From Okeania sp. SIO2B3 (GTDB lineage Bacteria; Cyanobacteriota; Cyanobacteriia; Cyanobacteriales; Microcoleaceae): a stretch of DNA of 64,000 nucleotides. A program made the position numbers and the translations under genes. The stretch spans positions 62,001 to 126,000 of the forward strand of contig NZ_JAAHGH010000013.1 in NCBI RefSeq assembly GCF_010672525.1, written 5' to 3'. This document shows positions 43,464 through 51,463 of this stretch, piece by piece. Within the stretch, counting starts at the first letter, position 1, and every line of letters begins with the position of its first letter. Under the pieces are notes generated by a model. It was given only the letters and a program-made list of their open reading frames with translations. It ran no database searches and was not told where the DNA came from.

Positions 43464-44093
43464 TCAACTGATAAAATTGACATTTAATTTTGACTTTAGA
43501 GCTGCTTTTAATTCCTCAACAATTACTTTAAAAACTTTTTCATCTGACACCATCCAAGCATGAAGTAAAACATTTATTTTGATGTCTCTCCCCACTGGTA
43601 TTTGAGAACTTCTAGCAGGCAAAATCATCGCATCATAAGGAGTCCAAATAGAGGTAAAATTTATCTGCTCTAATAAAGCAATATCCTGGTTTAAATCTTC
43701 CATAAAATCACTTTTTGGACGCATCTGCTTGGGTGCTGCTAAATTTAAAGCGTAAGCTGTTAATGTGCCGTTGTGAGGAGAAGAAATGGTAATAAAACGT
43801 TCTACTCTTTCTATACCACCTAATCTTTGAACATAGTAACGACTGACTATTCCTCCCATACTAAAACCTATTAAATCTAAGGGTTGATTAGGTGGAAATG
43901 TTTTGCTGATATAATCATCGACTTGTTGAGCTAATTTATCTAACCCTAAAATACCGTAATTAGGAACTAAGTTCAGAGAATAGACATCCCAACCTAAGTT
44001 TTTGAGGTATCGAGACATTCGATCAAATATTCTAATAGTGTCAAAAATTCCGTGGATTAGTAATACTGGATTACGTTTATTCAAACTGTTCAT
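43464..44093 (-). CDS. Alpha/beta-hydrolase, triacylglycerol-lipase-like
   Basis: A 209-aa esterase/lipase. NPVLLIHGIFDTIRIFDRMS has the HG oxyanion motif, GWDVYSLNLVPNYGILGLDK follows, and the nucleophile elbow is LDLIGFSMGGIVSRYYVQRL (Ser in GFSMGG). ITISSPHNGTLTAY is typical of the EstA/PGAP1-like lipase group, and HAWMVSDEKVFKVI gives the likely catalytic His; the Asp is probably in TPYDAMILPA. There is no signal peptide, suggesting a cytoplasmic or membrane-surface enzyme. The C-terminal tail is short. It stands alone, with an IS605-type element starting just upstream of it. Confidence 0.85.
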   Translation of the reverse strand: MNSLNKRNPVLLIHGIFDTIRIFDRMSRYLKNLGWDVYSLNLVPNYGILGLDKLAQQVDDYISKTFPPNQPLDLIGFSMGGIVSRYYVQRLGGIERVERFITISSPHNGTLTAYALNLAAPKQMRPKSDFMEDLNQDIALLEQINFTSIWTPYDAMILPARSSQIPVGRDIKINVLLHAWMVSDEKVFKVIVEELKAALKSKLNVNFIS

Positions 44094-44227
44094 ATTCCTG
44101 ATTTATCTAAATGTTGGCATTTATACCCGCGCTCTCCCGTAGGGGAGCTGAGTGATGGGAATGCCAATCAATCTTGCGGTTTTACACATAATCTGTTAAA
44201 ATGTCAAAGTCGAAAAGCAAACAGTAG

Positions 44228-45449
44228 ATGGTTGAAAAAGCGTACAAATTTAGGTTTTACCCAACTCCAGAACAGGAAAATCTGTTGAGGAGAAACTTGG
44301 GTTGTGTACGTTTGGTCTATAACAAAGCTTTAGCTGCAAGAACTCAAGCTTGGTATGACAACAAAGAGCGAGTCAGCTACAGGCAAACTTCCGCTATGCT
44401 TACCAACTGGAAAAAACAGGAAGATTTAGATTTTCTCACAGAAGTAAGCAGTGTTCCATTGCAGCAAGGCTTAAGACATTTACAAATAGCTTTTCCTGCG
44501 GAATGCTGCGCAAACACTAACTTTTTTAGTGGGCGAGCTAAATATCCTAACTTCAAGAAAAAGCGCAACGGTGGTAGTGCTGAATTTACAAAGTCTGCAT
44601 TTAAGTGGGAAAATGGTCAAGTCTATTTAGCCAAATGTGCAGAACCATTACCCATTAGATGGAGCAGGCAACTGCCCCCAAACTGTGTGCCTAGTACAAT
44701 TACTGTCAAACTTGGCCCGTCTGGTAGATGGTCTGTATCTCTAAGAGTTAATGATACCAGAGATTTGAAGCTTAAGCCAGTCAAAAAACAAATCGGGATT
44801 GACTTAGGGATTACCAGTTTAATAACTACCAGTGATGGAGAAAAAGTAGCTAACCCTAAGAATCTGAACAAGCTACACAAAAAACTGAGGTTAGCGGGGA
44901 AGTCTCTAGATAGAAAAACCAAGGGAACAAATAACTATCATAAAGCCAGACTTAAAGTAGCTAGAATACACGCCAAGATTAAAGATTCAAGACTTGACTA
45001 CACCCATAAACTGACAACCCAACTAATTAGAGAAAACCAAACGATAGTAGTTGAGGACTTGGCAGTAAAAAACATGGTCAAAACCATAACCACCCCCATC
45101 CCCTCCCGGGAGGGGAGCAAGAGGGGTGGGTAGTGATGCTAACTGGGGAGAAATAGTCAGACAGCTAGAATACAAAGCAGAATGGTATGGAAGGGAGTTA
45201 ATCAAGATTGATAGATATTTTCCGAGTGCCTCTTTCAGAGGAGCTTCGCTAACAAAACGTTGTTCTAACTGTGGTCATGTAGTAGAAAAATTACCTCTAA
45301 AGATTAGAGAGTGGGATTGTCCTGAGTGTGGTAGTCACCATGATAGGGATATAAATGCAAGTATAAACATTTTGCGGATGGGAACCCGCGTCGGCGAAAG
45401 ACGCAAGCGGTCAGACCCCGCGCCGCCGATAGGCGCAAGGGAATGCTGA
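44228..45449 (+). pseudogene. TnpB RNA-guided nuclease gene, frameshifted by a repeat
   Basis: The frame 44228-45133 starts MVEKAYKFRFYPTPEQENLL and carries the RuvC-I Asp (IGIDLGITSLI) and the RuvC-II Glu (TIVVEDLAVKN). After NMVK a GC-rich repeat (CCCCATCCCCTCCCGGGAGG, about 45081-45133) replaces roughly a dozen codons and shifts the frame. The C-terminal part continues at 45126-45449 with ANWGEIVRQLEYKAEWYGRE, the zinc ribbon CSNCGHVV...CPECGSHHDRDINAS and the RuvC-III Asp. There are also two in-frame 24-nt insertions (PAECCANT at 44495-44518; ASFRGASL at 45228-45251). All catalytic residues survive, but split over two frames, so the product is probably inactive. Confidence 0.88.
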
Positions 45450-45629
45450 CCAAGAGAGGGAACGCCCACGCTCGAAGGCTGCTGGGCTAGCAGTGTCAGT
45501 CTGCGGAGCGACCGTAAGATCTGAAGGGAACAAATCCCAGAGGACAGGTGCGATGAGGCAGAAAGCCCCTAACAGCAATGCTAGGGAATCCCGCGCTGTC
45601 TCGTAAGAGCAGCGTCGGGAGGATGTCAA
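45450..45629 (+). ncRNA. Candidate omega-RNA (TnpB guide RNA scaffold) region
   Basis: TnpB guide RNAs come from the 3' end of the gene and the right end of the element, with the guide just beyond it. Here the final part reads GGGAATCCCGC (45574-45584), GTAAGAGCAGC and GTCGGGAGGATGTCAA. The second element ends with the same order (GGGAATCCCGC, GCAAGTGCAAC, GTCGGGAGGATGTCAA). Conservation of this block past two different damaged reading frames fits an RNA or DNA-structure role. Boundaries are inferred. Confidence 0.45.
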
Positions 45630-45712
45630 TGTGCTTATCTTCATTCTAAATTTTAGAGTGTAGCGATCGCTATTCTTTTGTTGAGTAGGACAATTTTTTT
45701 ACTGGTATAGCA

Positions 45713-45753
45713 GAAGAAAGAAGGAAGAAAGAAGAAAGAAGAAGGAAGAAGGA
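45713..45753. repeat. AAGAAAG/AAGGAAG heptamer array
   Basis: Five to six imperfect 7-bp units, similar to 40928-40974. No gene around. Confidence 0.75.
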
Positions 45754-45917
45754 AAAATATTGTGTTGTCTGAGCTTTAAGCTTTTGATATGTCCTAACCT
45801 TTCCTTCGACTGCTATAGCACTACAAGAATTGGTTAAGAAATTTTTCAATCCTGTTTCCTGAAGGATTCCGCAGGAAAAAACCTTTTACGCCTGTTATTC
45901 CCTGTTCCCTCTTCCCT

Positions 45918-46200
45918 AATTAGGGTTTGCTGAATAAAGTATGAGTGGTAGGTGTAGGAGACAGGAGACAACCCACCCGCGGGGCCCTCCGGTGGAGGGG
46001 AAGACAGCTATACTGGAGAAATGGAAATTATAGAGGAGGTAGTCGGGTATATTTGTCCCAAGATTGTTCTGCCATAATCATCCCAAAATACTAGCATGCA
46101 TGAGCTTTTTGGGTCGAAAACAGGCGCACTTTTTAAAGGCCTAAAAAAGCTGAAGCCAATATCTGTCAGTGCTTTGATATTTAATCAGCAAGCCCTAATT
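45918..46200 (-). repeat. Family G element (283 bp), second copy
   Basis: Ends AATTAGGGTTTGCTGA (45918-45933) and TCAGCAAGCCCTAATT (46185-46200) are near-perfect inverted repeats. The interior is the inverse of the copy at 14050-14326: GCATGCATGAGCTTTTTGGG, AAAACAGGCGCACTTTTT. The GC-rich internal block differs (CCCACCCGCGGGGCCCTCCG), as if it were exchanged independently. Confidence 0.85.
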
Positions 46201-46408
46201 ATTAGTATATATGTCAACAATTACAAATTTTTTGGCTTCTGATTTTCTCCAATTGCCAATTTTATGATGCATCTATATAATATATTTATAGTTAACGTAA
46301 AGTTTTATAAATAAATATAGACAAAAATTACGTTAGCTTCTAATTTGAACATATTAAGAATTTAACTGTAAAATTGTTTACAGAAAATCATTTTAGGAGA
46401 TAAAAATA
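46201..46408 (+). other. Promoter gap of the following gene
   Basis: AT-rich, with an Shine-Dalgarno-like TTTTAGGAGATAAAAATAAT (AGGAG 10 nt before the ATG). TATAATATATTTATAG near 46275 could provide a -10 element. No other feature. Confidence 0.4.
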
Positions 46409-46873
46409 ATGTTAGCTTTTATCGGAGGATTGTTCGCTGGGGTATTTGGTATCCTGGAAAATCTGCGGGGAAAGAAGTCTGATTATTTATTAGAATTTGA
46501 CGATGCTAAGGGCGCTAATGAACCAAAGGAAGAATCTACTCAAGCAAGTGTAGCAGCACCAGAACCTACTACAAAAAAAGAAACTAAACCTGCTAGTCCT
46601 GAAACTCCAAAACCTGAAACTCCAAAAATTGCTAAAGCCAAACTTTCTGAGGCTAAAAAAATTGCTAAAAAAGCTGAAGCTGAAAATGGTACTCCTGCAG
46701 TGGCAACACCACAACCTCCTGTAACCGATATTAAAGTTTCCCAGGAATCAGAAGAGGTAGTATTATTTGCTCCTAACTTTTTAATGCCAAAACCTACAGC
46801 AAAACGTCGTAGTCCTGGTCCTAGTATGGGTATGTTTCGTGGGATGGCTAAGGATTTGAACCTGCCAAGATAG
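46409..46873 (+). CDS. Conserved cyanobacterial protein, unknown function
   Basis: A 154-aa protein with a hydrophobic N-terminus (MLAFIGGLFAGVFGILENLR), a long low-complexity Pro/Glu/Lys/Ala middle (ETPKPETPKIAKAKLSEAKK, disordered) and a conserved C-terminus: VVLFAPNFLMPKPTAKRRSP then GPSMGMFRGMAKDLN. The FAPN-x-LMP-x-PT-x-x-RRxPGPSM ending recurs, to my knowledge, in cyanobacterial hypothetical proteins, suggesting a docking motif at the end of a flexible arm anchored near the membrane. Strong AGGAG ribosome-binding site. Function is unknown; convergent with the TPR gene. Confidence 0.68.
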   Translation: MLAFIGGLFAGVFGILENLRGKKSDYLLEFDDAKGANEPKEESTQASVAAPEPTTKKETKPASPETPKPETPKIAKAKLSEAKKIAKKAEAENGTPAVATPQPPVTDIKVSQESEEVVLFAPNFLMPKPTAKRRSPGPSMGMFRGMAKDLNLPR

Positions 46874-46946
46874 TATTTGATCAAGAACTTAAAAATAAAG
46901 GGGTAAAAAATTTAGCTTTTAACTTTATATTTGCTATGTTAACCCC

Positions 46947-48056
46947 CTAATTTTTTAAGAATACTAATGTACTGTATAAATGAAAAGCTGGGTCCCACAT
47001 TGTTTCTATTTTGCGCGATATATCAATGTAATATTTGAGGCGACTTAATAATTGAGTGTAATCTCGACTTGCGACTTCTCCAAAAGAAGTAAAATCAGAC
47101 CAAGTTGTTACTTTAGCTAATTTTGGGTTAATCATATTTACTAAGTCATTCCATTTACTTCTATTAGTAGTTTTTAGTGTTAATAGGGATTCATCTTGAG
47201 TCTGAACCTTAGAAGTAATTCCTTTTTGATATTGATAATTTTGGTCGCAAAATCTAATAATACTACGCCGACGAGAAAGATGTAAATCTAATATATTGGC
47301 ATAATCTTGAGTCATTTGTTTATGACGGATTTTTTCGGAACGTCGCCTAGGATCGTAATCCATAGCATTCATAAAAATAGGTAATAACCCCTCAACTTTA
47401 TCTACTACTTCTGACCATTGAAAATTTAAACTACCCATTTGATCTTGTTCATTTAGACAAACAATACTTGCCTCAGAAGAAGAAATAGATTGAAAATATT
47501 GAACTCTAAATATATTTATCTTCTCAATATCTGATATTTTTGCCCAAAATACAGGAATGCCTGCTTTGAGCATTTCTTCACCATAAATTTTTAGTTCCCC
47601 AATAGCTCCAAGACGATAAATTCGCCAACCTCTACTTTGTAATTGCATTCTAGCTGTATAGGGGTCAATTTTCATAATTCTAGCTAGATTTTTGGCAGCT
47701 TCCTGTTTATTTTCTTTACTAATAGCTTCAATAATAAGTAATCCTGGTTCAGTATTTTTCGGGTCAGATTTAGCAGTGGCGATCGCCTGTTGCTGGTGTT
47801 TTTTCTCTATAGTTTCTATTCTTTGTAAACCTTGACGTGCTTGTGCAACTACTTGTGGATTTGTTGCATCTTTGAGCAATTTTCTATAGAATTTTTCTGC
47901 TGATTCTAATTTATTTATTTCTTCATACCATCTCCCAATATAAAGTTGTACCCACAGATTTTGAGGATGTTCTTTTTGTAATTGTTTTAGTAATTTGGCT
48001 GCCTGTTGATAGTTTTTTTGTTCTAGGAAAGTAGCAACTTCTTTTATTTCTTTCAT
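46947..48056 (-). CDS. TPR-containing conserved cyanobacterial protein
   Basis: A 369-aa protein. Residues 1-100 are tetratricopeptide-like helices (EVATFLEQKNYQQAAKLLKQ, NLWVQLYIGRWYEEINKLES, AEKFYRKLLKD). Residues about 110-215 (KIDPYTARMQLQSRGWRIYR, MLKAGIPVFWAKISDIEKIN) look like a small alpha/beta domain. The C-terminal third is helical (YDPRRRSEKIRHKQMTQDYA, RDYTQLLSRLKYYIDISRKI). No signal peptide or membrane segment. The middle pattern, with two anticipatory sentences on proline-to-charge usage, resembles a ligand- or protein-binding region, but I do not recognise a named family. Probably an adaptor protein in the cytoplasm. Confidence 0.62.
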   Translation of the reverse strand: MKEIKEVATFLEQKNYQQAAKLLKQLQKEHPQNLWVQLYIGRWYEEINKLESAEKFYRKLLKDATNPQVVAQARQGLQRIETIEKKHQQQAIATAKSDPKNTEPGLLIIEAISKENKQEAAKNLARIMKIDPYTARMQLQSRGWRIYRLGAIGELKIYGEEMLKAGIPVFWAKISDIEKINIFRVQYFQSISSSEASIVCLNEQDQMGSLNFQWSEVVDKVEGLLPIFMNAMDYDPRRRSEKIRHKQMTQDYANILDLHLSRRRSIIRFCDQNYQYQKGITSKVQTQDESLLTLKTTNRSKWNDLVNMINPKLAKVTTWSDFTSFGEVASRDYTQLLSRLKYYIDISRKIETMWDPAFHLYSTLVFLKN

Positions 48057-48116
48057 ATATAATAGTTCTATTTAAGCTGCCAGAAAATATCTCGGAAAAA
48101 GGCAAGAGCAGTTCAA

Positions 48117-48260
48117 TAATTAATAATTAATAATTAATAATTAATTATTAATTATTACCTCTCCTTGAAAACGGCTCCTTGAAAACAGATAGGATTGATG
48201 CGGAGCGTGAAAATTTTTTCTTCTCTTGGTCCATTGGAGTCCAGCGAGGTATCCTCGCTA
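48117..48260 (+). repeat. Partial family B element
   Basis: An AATTAAT heptamer array, TTACCTCTCCTTGAAAACGG duplicated in part (CTCCTTGAAAAC twice), GATAGGATTGATGCGGAGCG and CTTGGTCCATTGGAGTCCAG. The right terminus is missing; family H begins at 48269. Confidence 0.7.
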
Positions 48261-48268
48261 TCCCACCC

Positions 48269-48390
48269 TACTAGACTGACACAGCTAAAAATGTGCATTA
48301 GAAAATAGGGGGGTGAGGGATTGAAATAACCGGGTGATGCGGTGATTATCAAAAAGCCTAATGCACTATTTTAGGCGTGTCAGTCCACTA
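48269..48390. repeat. Family H element, second copy
   Basis: Left arm TACTAGACTGACACAGCTAA (from 48269) and right arm TGCACTATTTTAGGCGTGTC...CCACTA (48362-48390) are inverted repeats related to 14431-14586. The interior differs, with GGGTGATGCGGTGA. Confidence 0.8.
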
Positions 48391-48501
48391 CTGGCGCGTC
48401 AAGCTTGAAATAGTGTGCTAGGAAAATTCTCCAAACCTTAGTCATAGCAAGAATTATACTCAAAAATTTAATACATCATTTTCAGCTTGACGCGCCAGTA
48501 G
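48388..48501. repeat. Family I inverted-repeat element
   Basis: CTACTGGCGCGTCAAGCT (48388-48405) and AGCTTGACGCGCCAGTAG (48484-48501) are perfect inverted repeats, 114 bp in all. It abuts family H, sharing the CTA at 48388-48390. Single copy in the window. Confidence 0.82.
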
Positions 48502-48639
48502 ATCGAGATAGACAAGTTAATAAATTTCATAATTCTGTGCCACTTCACATAAAATTAGTATAATACCCAACACCTACTACCTAAGACCTACGACCTAACA
48601 CCTAATTCTGTGCAGCCTCACATAAAATTGTTATAAGTC

Positions 48640-49774
48640 TTGACATCCTCCCGACGTTGCACTTGCGTGACAATGCGGGATTCCCATCCATCAAAACAAG
48701 CGAAGTTGAATTGGCTCAGGGCGGGTAGACGACTCATTGCTGCTGGCTAGCTTTTCACGGCGAGTCTTACGGCTGCTCCTCGTCTTGTTTAATGTCTCGG
48801 ACTGCCCGCCCGCGACTACAGCCTCCTGCGGAGGAGCTACCCTAACAAAAAGTGATAGTTGTAAAGGATTCTCAAGTGCCTCTTTCAGAGGAGCTTCGCT
48901 TTCAACAATTTCCTCAACTTTGGTTATCGGTTGAGTTATTTCTGCAATTGTTTCACTAACAGTATTAAGAATATTGATAGCAGCATTGATATCACGGTCA
49001 TGTACAGTTCCACAATTTAGACAAGTCCATGCTCTAACATCTAATTCCTTTTTACCTCCTTTAAAACCGTATGGGAGAACAATGCATGGAAAGTAGGTTC
49101 CCACCTAGAAATAACTCTAAATTCTCTCCCATATTTCTCACATTTGGCCTCTGTTAAAGTTCTAAATTGTCTCCATCCTAAATCACTAATTGCTTTGGCT
49201 AATTTGCGGTTTTTAACCATACCGGAAACCTTTAAGTCTTCTAATACGATAGTGTCGTATTTTTTGACTAAATCATTTGATAGCTTGTGCAGGAAGTCTG
49301 TTCTAATATCCTTAATTTTGGCATGGAGTCTAGCTATTTTCAATCGTGGTTGAGCCTTAATCCCTTTCCTTTTACCAGTACAACTATTAAAGAAGTTTCT
49401 GTAAGCTTGCTCTAAGTCTTTGAGAGACTGTTGTAATGGAGTAGAAGCTACCTCTTTTAACCAAAGTAATTCTCACGCATGCTTGTGTTATGAATTGTTT
49501 AGTTAAATCAGTATATGAAGGCTTTTTAATACCATTAATATACAACTGATTACAATGTGCTAAACTTTGATTCCAAACATACCGACAACAACCAAATAAT
49601 TGATTTAATTTAGTTATTTGGATATGGTTTGGATAGATGCGGTATTTGTACCTAGCTTTCAATTTGATCGACCTGTTACTAATATTAGTTGCTATATCAT
49701 AGCATGGGTTGGTATTCCCATACGACGCTAAAGGTGCGGGAGAGCGCGGGTCTTCTACCAACATTTAGATAAAC
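48640..49774 (-). mobile_element. Second IS200/IS605-type TnpB element, decayed
   Basis: On the minus strand it begins TTTATCTAAATGTTGG (49774-49759), then ACCCGCGCTCTCCC and GGGAATACCAA, as in the first element, and ends GTCGGGAGGATGTCAA (48655-48640). It contains only a deleted tnpB. No tnpA. Confidence 0.75.
48691..49764 (-). pseudogene. TnpB gene with central deletion and frameshifts
   Basis: N-terminal part (49387-49764): KLKARYKYRIYPNHIQITKL, FGCCRYVWNQSLAHCNQLYI. A frameshift near 49460 follows, and the other frame continues WLKEVASTPLQQSLKDLEQA, YRNFFNSCTGKRKGIKAQPR and then jumps straight to LKIARLHAKIKDIRTDFLHK. The roughly 120-150 residues with the first RuvC Asp are deleted. The frame 49041-49343 keeps the RuvC-II Glu (YDTIVLEDLKVSGM), shifts again near 49080, and 48691-49104 holds the remaining zinc-ribbon half ([19 protein letters not shown]). 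The C-terminal tail contains small-repeat insertions ([19 protein letters not shown]). It cannot be an active nuclease. Confidence 0.87.
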
Positions 49775-49775
49775 A

Positions 49776-50680
49776 CTACTTATTTCATAGTTAATAGTTT
49801 TAATTTACTACATATATTGTTTTTGCGTAAGTTTTGTATAACTTGGGATTTTTATCTTTTCTTTTGCGGGTTTAATACCCTACCGTTAACGGGGGTGCTT
49901 AAAATTGTTTGGGGTTTGTAGAAATGAAGTGATGTATCGAAGACTATCCATAAGCATTCTCCTTCTGCCTTCTTCAATTAGGTAGATTTGGAAATTATGA
50001 ATGAAACTTTTATTTTGAAAGTTTGAAATTATGAGGTTATACCAAACCTGGTTATCAAAAGGTACTTTTTCCAAATCTATTCTAATATTTATGCTTTCTA
50101 CTTTGCTTTCTTAATCAAGATACTATCATTGCAATTCTGACATAGGCAATAGTCATAATTAAACATCTATAGAAAATATACTTCCTGTTTTTTCTTCTGA
50201 AAAGCTTTATCTGTAAGCTTTTTAAGGTTTAATAATTGGTAAAAAAAACATCAATATAAGTTAAGATTATAGTATATTGTTAAATATATTTGAAATTTAA
50301 ACTCAATTTTCCAAAAAAAGTTTAAATGAGCTATTTAGGGGAAAAAATGGGGGTAATTTGAGTGCGATCATGCTTTTGTTGGCCATTCATTCAAAGTTTT
50401 GATATGTAAGAGATACAGGGTGGTTGCTTGTGAAGAAATTTTCGTGTATTTTTGAGGTAAGTAATTCGCTCTGCGTAGGTGCTTATTAAAATGAAAAAGA
50501 GGATTAGTGAGTGGAAGTGCGATCGCGCTAGCGTAACGTAGTTTTATCGCGTAATAGAACCCATTTAATATCTTTACTTTATTATTACCAGTATTCATGC
50601 TTAATTCATAGCGTTGGCGGAGCAAGTGCGGCAGCTACATCGCTCTTTTATATTACTTTAATATTACATCTTGAAGTGCG
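49776..50680. other. Long gap without recognisable gene
   Basis: Mostly AT-rich. Short frames at 49886-50074 and 50368-50625 (minus) have no protein-like features and cross small repeats (GCGTTGGCGGAGCAAGTGCG near 50610; GCGATCGCGCTAGCGTAACG near 50520). GGAATGTGGGTT at 50679 is a solo family E end and marks the left limit of the next TnpB remnant. Confidence 0.5.
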
Positions 50681-50689
50681 GAATGTGGG

Positions 50690-51340
50690 TTGCAATTGTT
50701 TCTCTACAAACTCCTGTCAGTGTTCCGAATACTCCGGCTTCTGGTCATCCCCTAGGAATTGATATTGGAGTTGATAAATTCTTCGCAACAACTGAATTGT
50801 GAATTGATTGAACGTCCAAAGTTTTTAAGCCAACGACAAAGCAAGTTGAAAGCGAAGCTCCTCAGTAGGAGGCAATTACTGCAACGTAGATTAAAGTTAA
50901 AATCATCCAGACAGAGCAAATCGACATAAGCTTAACCAAAAGATAGCAAGACTTCATCAAAACATATCAGACACCCAAAAAGACTTTCACTTTAAGCTAG
51001 CTCATCATTTATGCGACCAAGCAGGAATGATATTCGTTGAAGAGCTAGACTTGAGAACCTGGGCTGAAGGAATGTTAGGTAAACATACTTTAGATGCAGG
51101 TTTCGGTCAGTTTTTCAAGCCTTTTGGCTTGGGTATGCAGGAAACAAGGAAAAATTTTTCTTGTTTCTCCTTGAAAGGAGAGGCTTTAAACCTTAATTAT
51201 TCGGTAAAAAAGACCTGTCTGAGCGTGAACATAAATGTCCTGAATGTCACTACCCAATCAACCGGGATGTAGCAGCAGCAAAAGTGATCTGTCATGGAGG
51301 TGTCACTGCGGCCTTTGCAGACCGTGGTTCAACAAATTGA
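50690..51340 (+). pseudogene. Third TnpB remnant, interrupted by a family B fragment
   Basis: A different TnpB lineage from the two elements above. Fragments in several frames read VSLQTPVSVPNTPASGHPLG with IDIGVDKFFATTEL (RuvC-I Asp), then stop codons, KLKAKLLSRRQLLQRRLKL, LARLHQNISDTQKDFHFKLA, AGMIFVEELDLRTWAEGMLG (RuvC-II Glu) and KHTLDAGFGQFFK. After about 51120-51211 of foreign DNA, including the B end (AAAGGAGAGGCTTTAAACC, AATTATTCGGTAA), the gene resumes as DLSEREHKCPECHYPINRDV and AAAKVICHGG to a stop near 51340. Both the interruptions and the internal stops make it inactive. Its 5' part is missing, cut at a family E end. Confidence 0.85.
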
Positions 51341-51463
51341 CGCTCGTTGGCGTACTGTCGGGGACTGGCAATAGTCTAGATAAGTGCCACTCAAGTAGTA
51401 AACCGCGCCGATGCGAGGTTTGGGTTTCTCACGTTATAATCTTCGATTTAACCGCAGAGGATG

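Larger units (their letters stand above)
44102..45629 (+). mobile_element. IS200/IS605-type TnpB element, no tnpA, broken tnpB
   Basis: Left end TTTATCTAAATGTTGG (44102-44117), followed by CGCGCTCTCCC and a short hairpin. The right end is a structured stretch ending GTCGGGAGGATGTCAA (45614-45629). Both ends recur in the same relation in a second element (49774 to 48640, minus strand). Only a TnpB-type gene lies between, so it is a non-autonomous, IS1341-like member needing a TnpA in trans. Confidence 0.75.

Noticed and set aside
50368-50625. 85-aa minus-strand frame
   Set aside because: Crosses small dispersed repeats; no recognisable domain, unlikely to be a gene.
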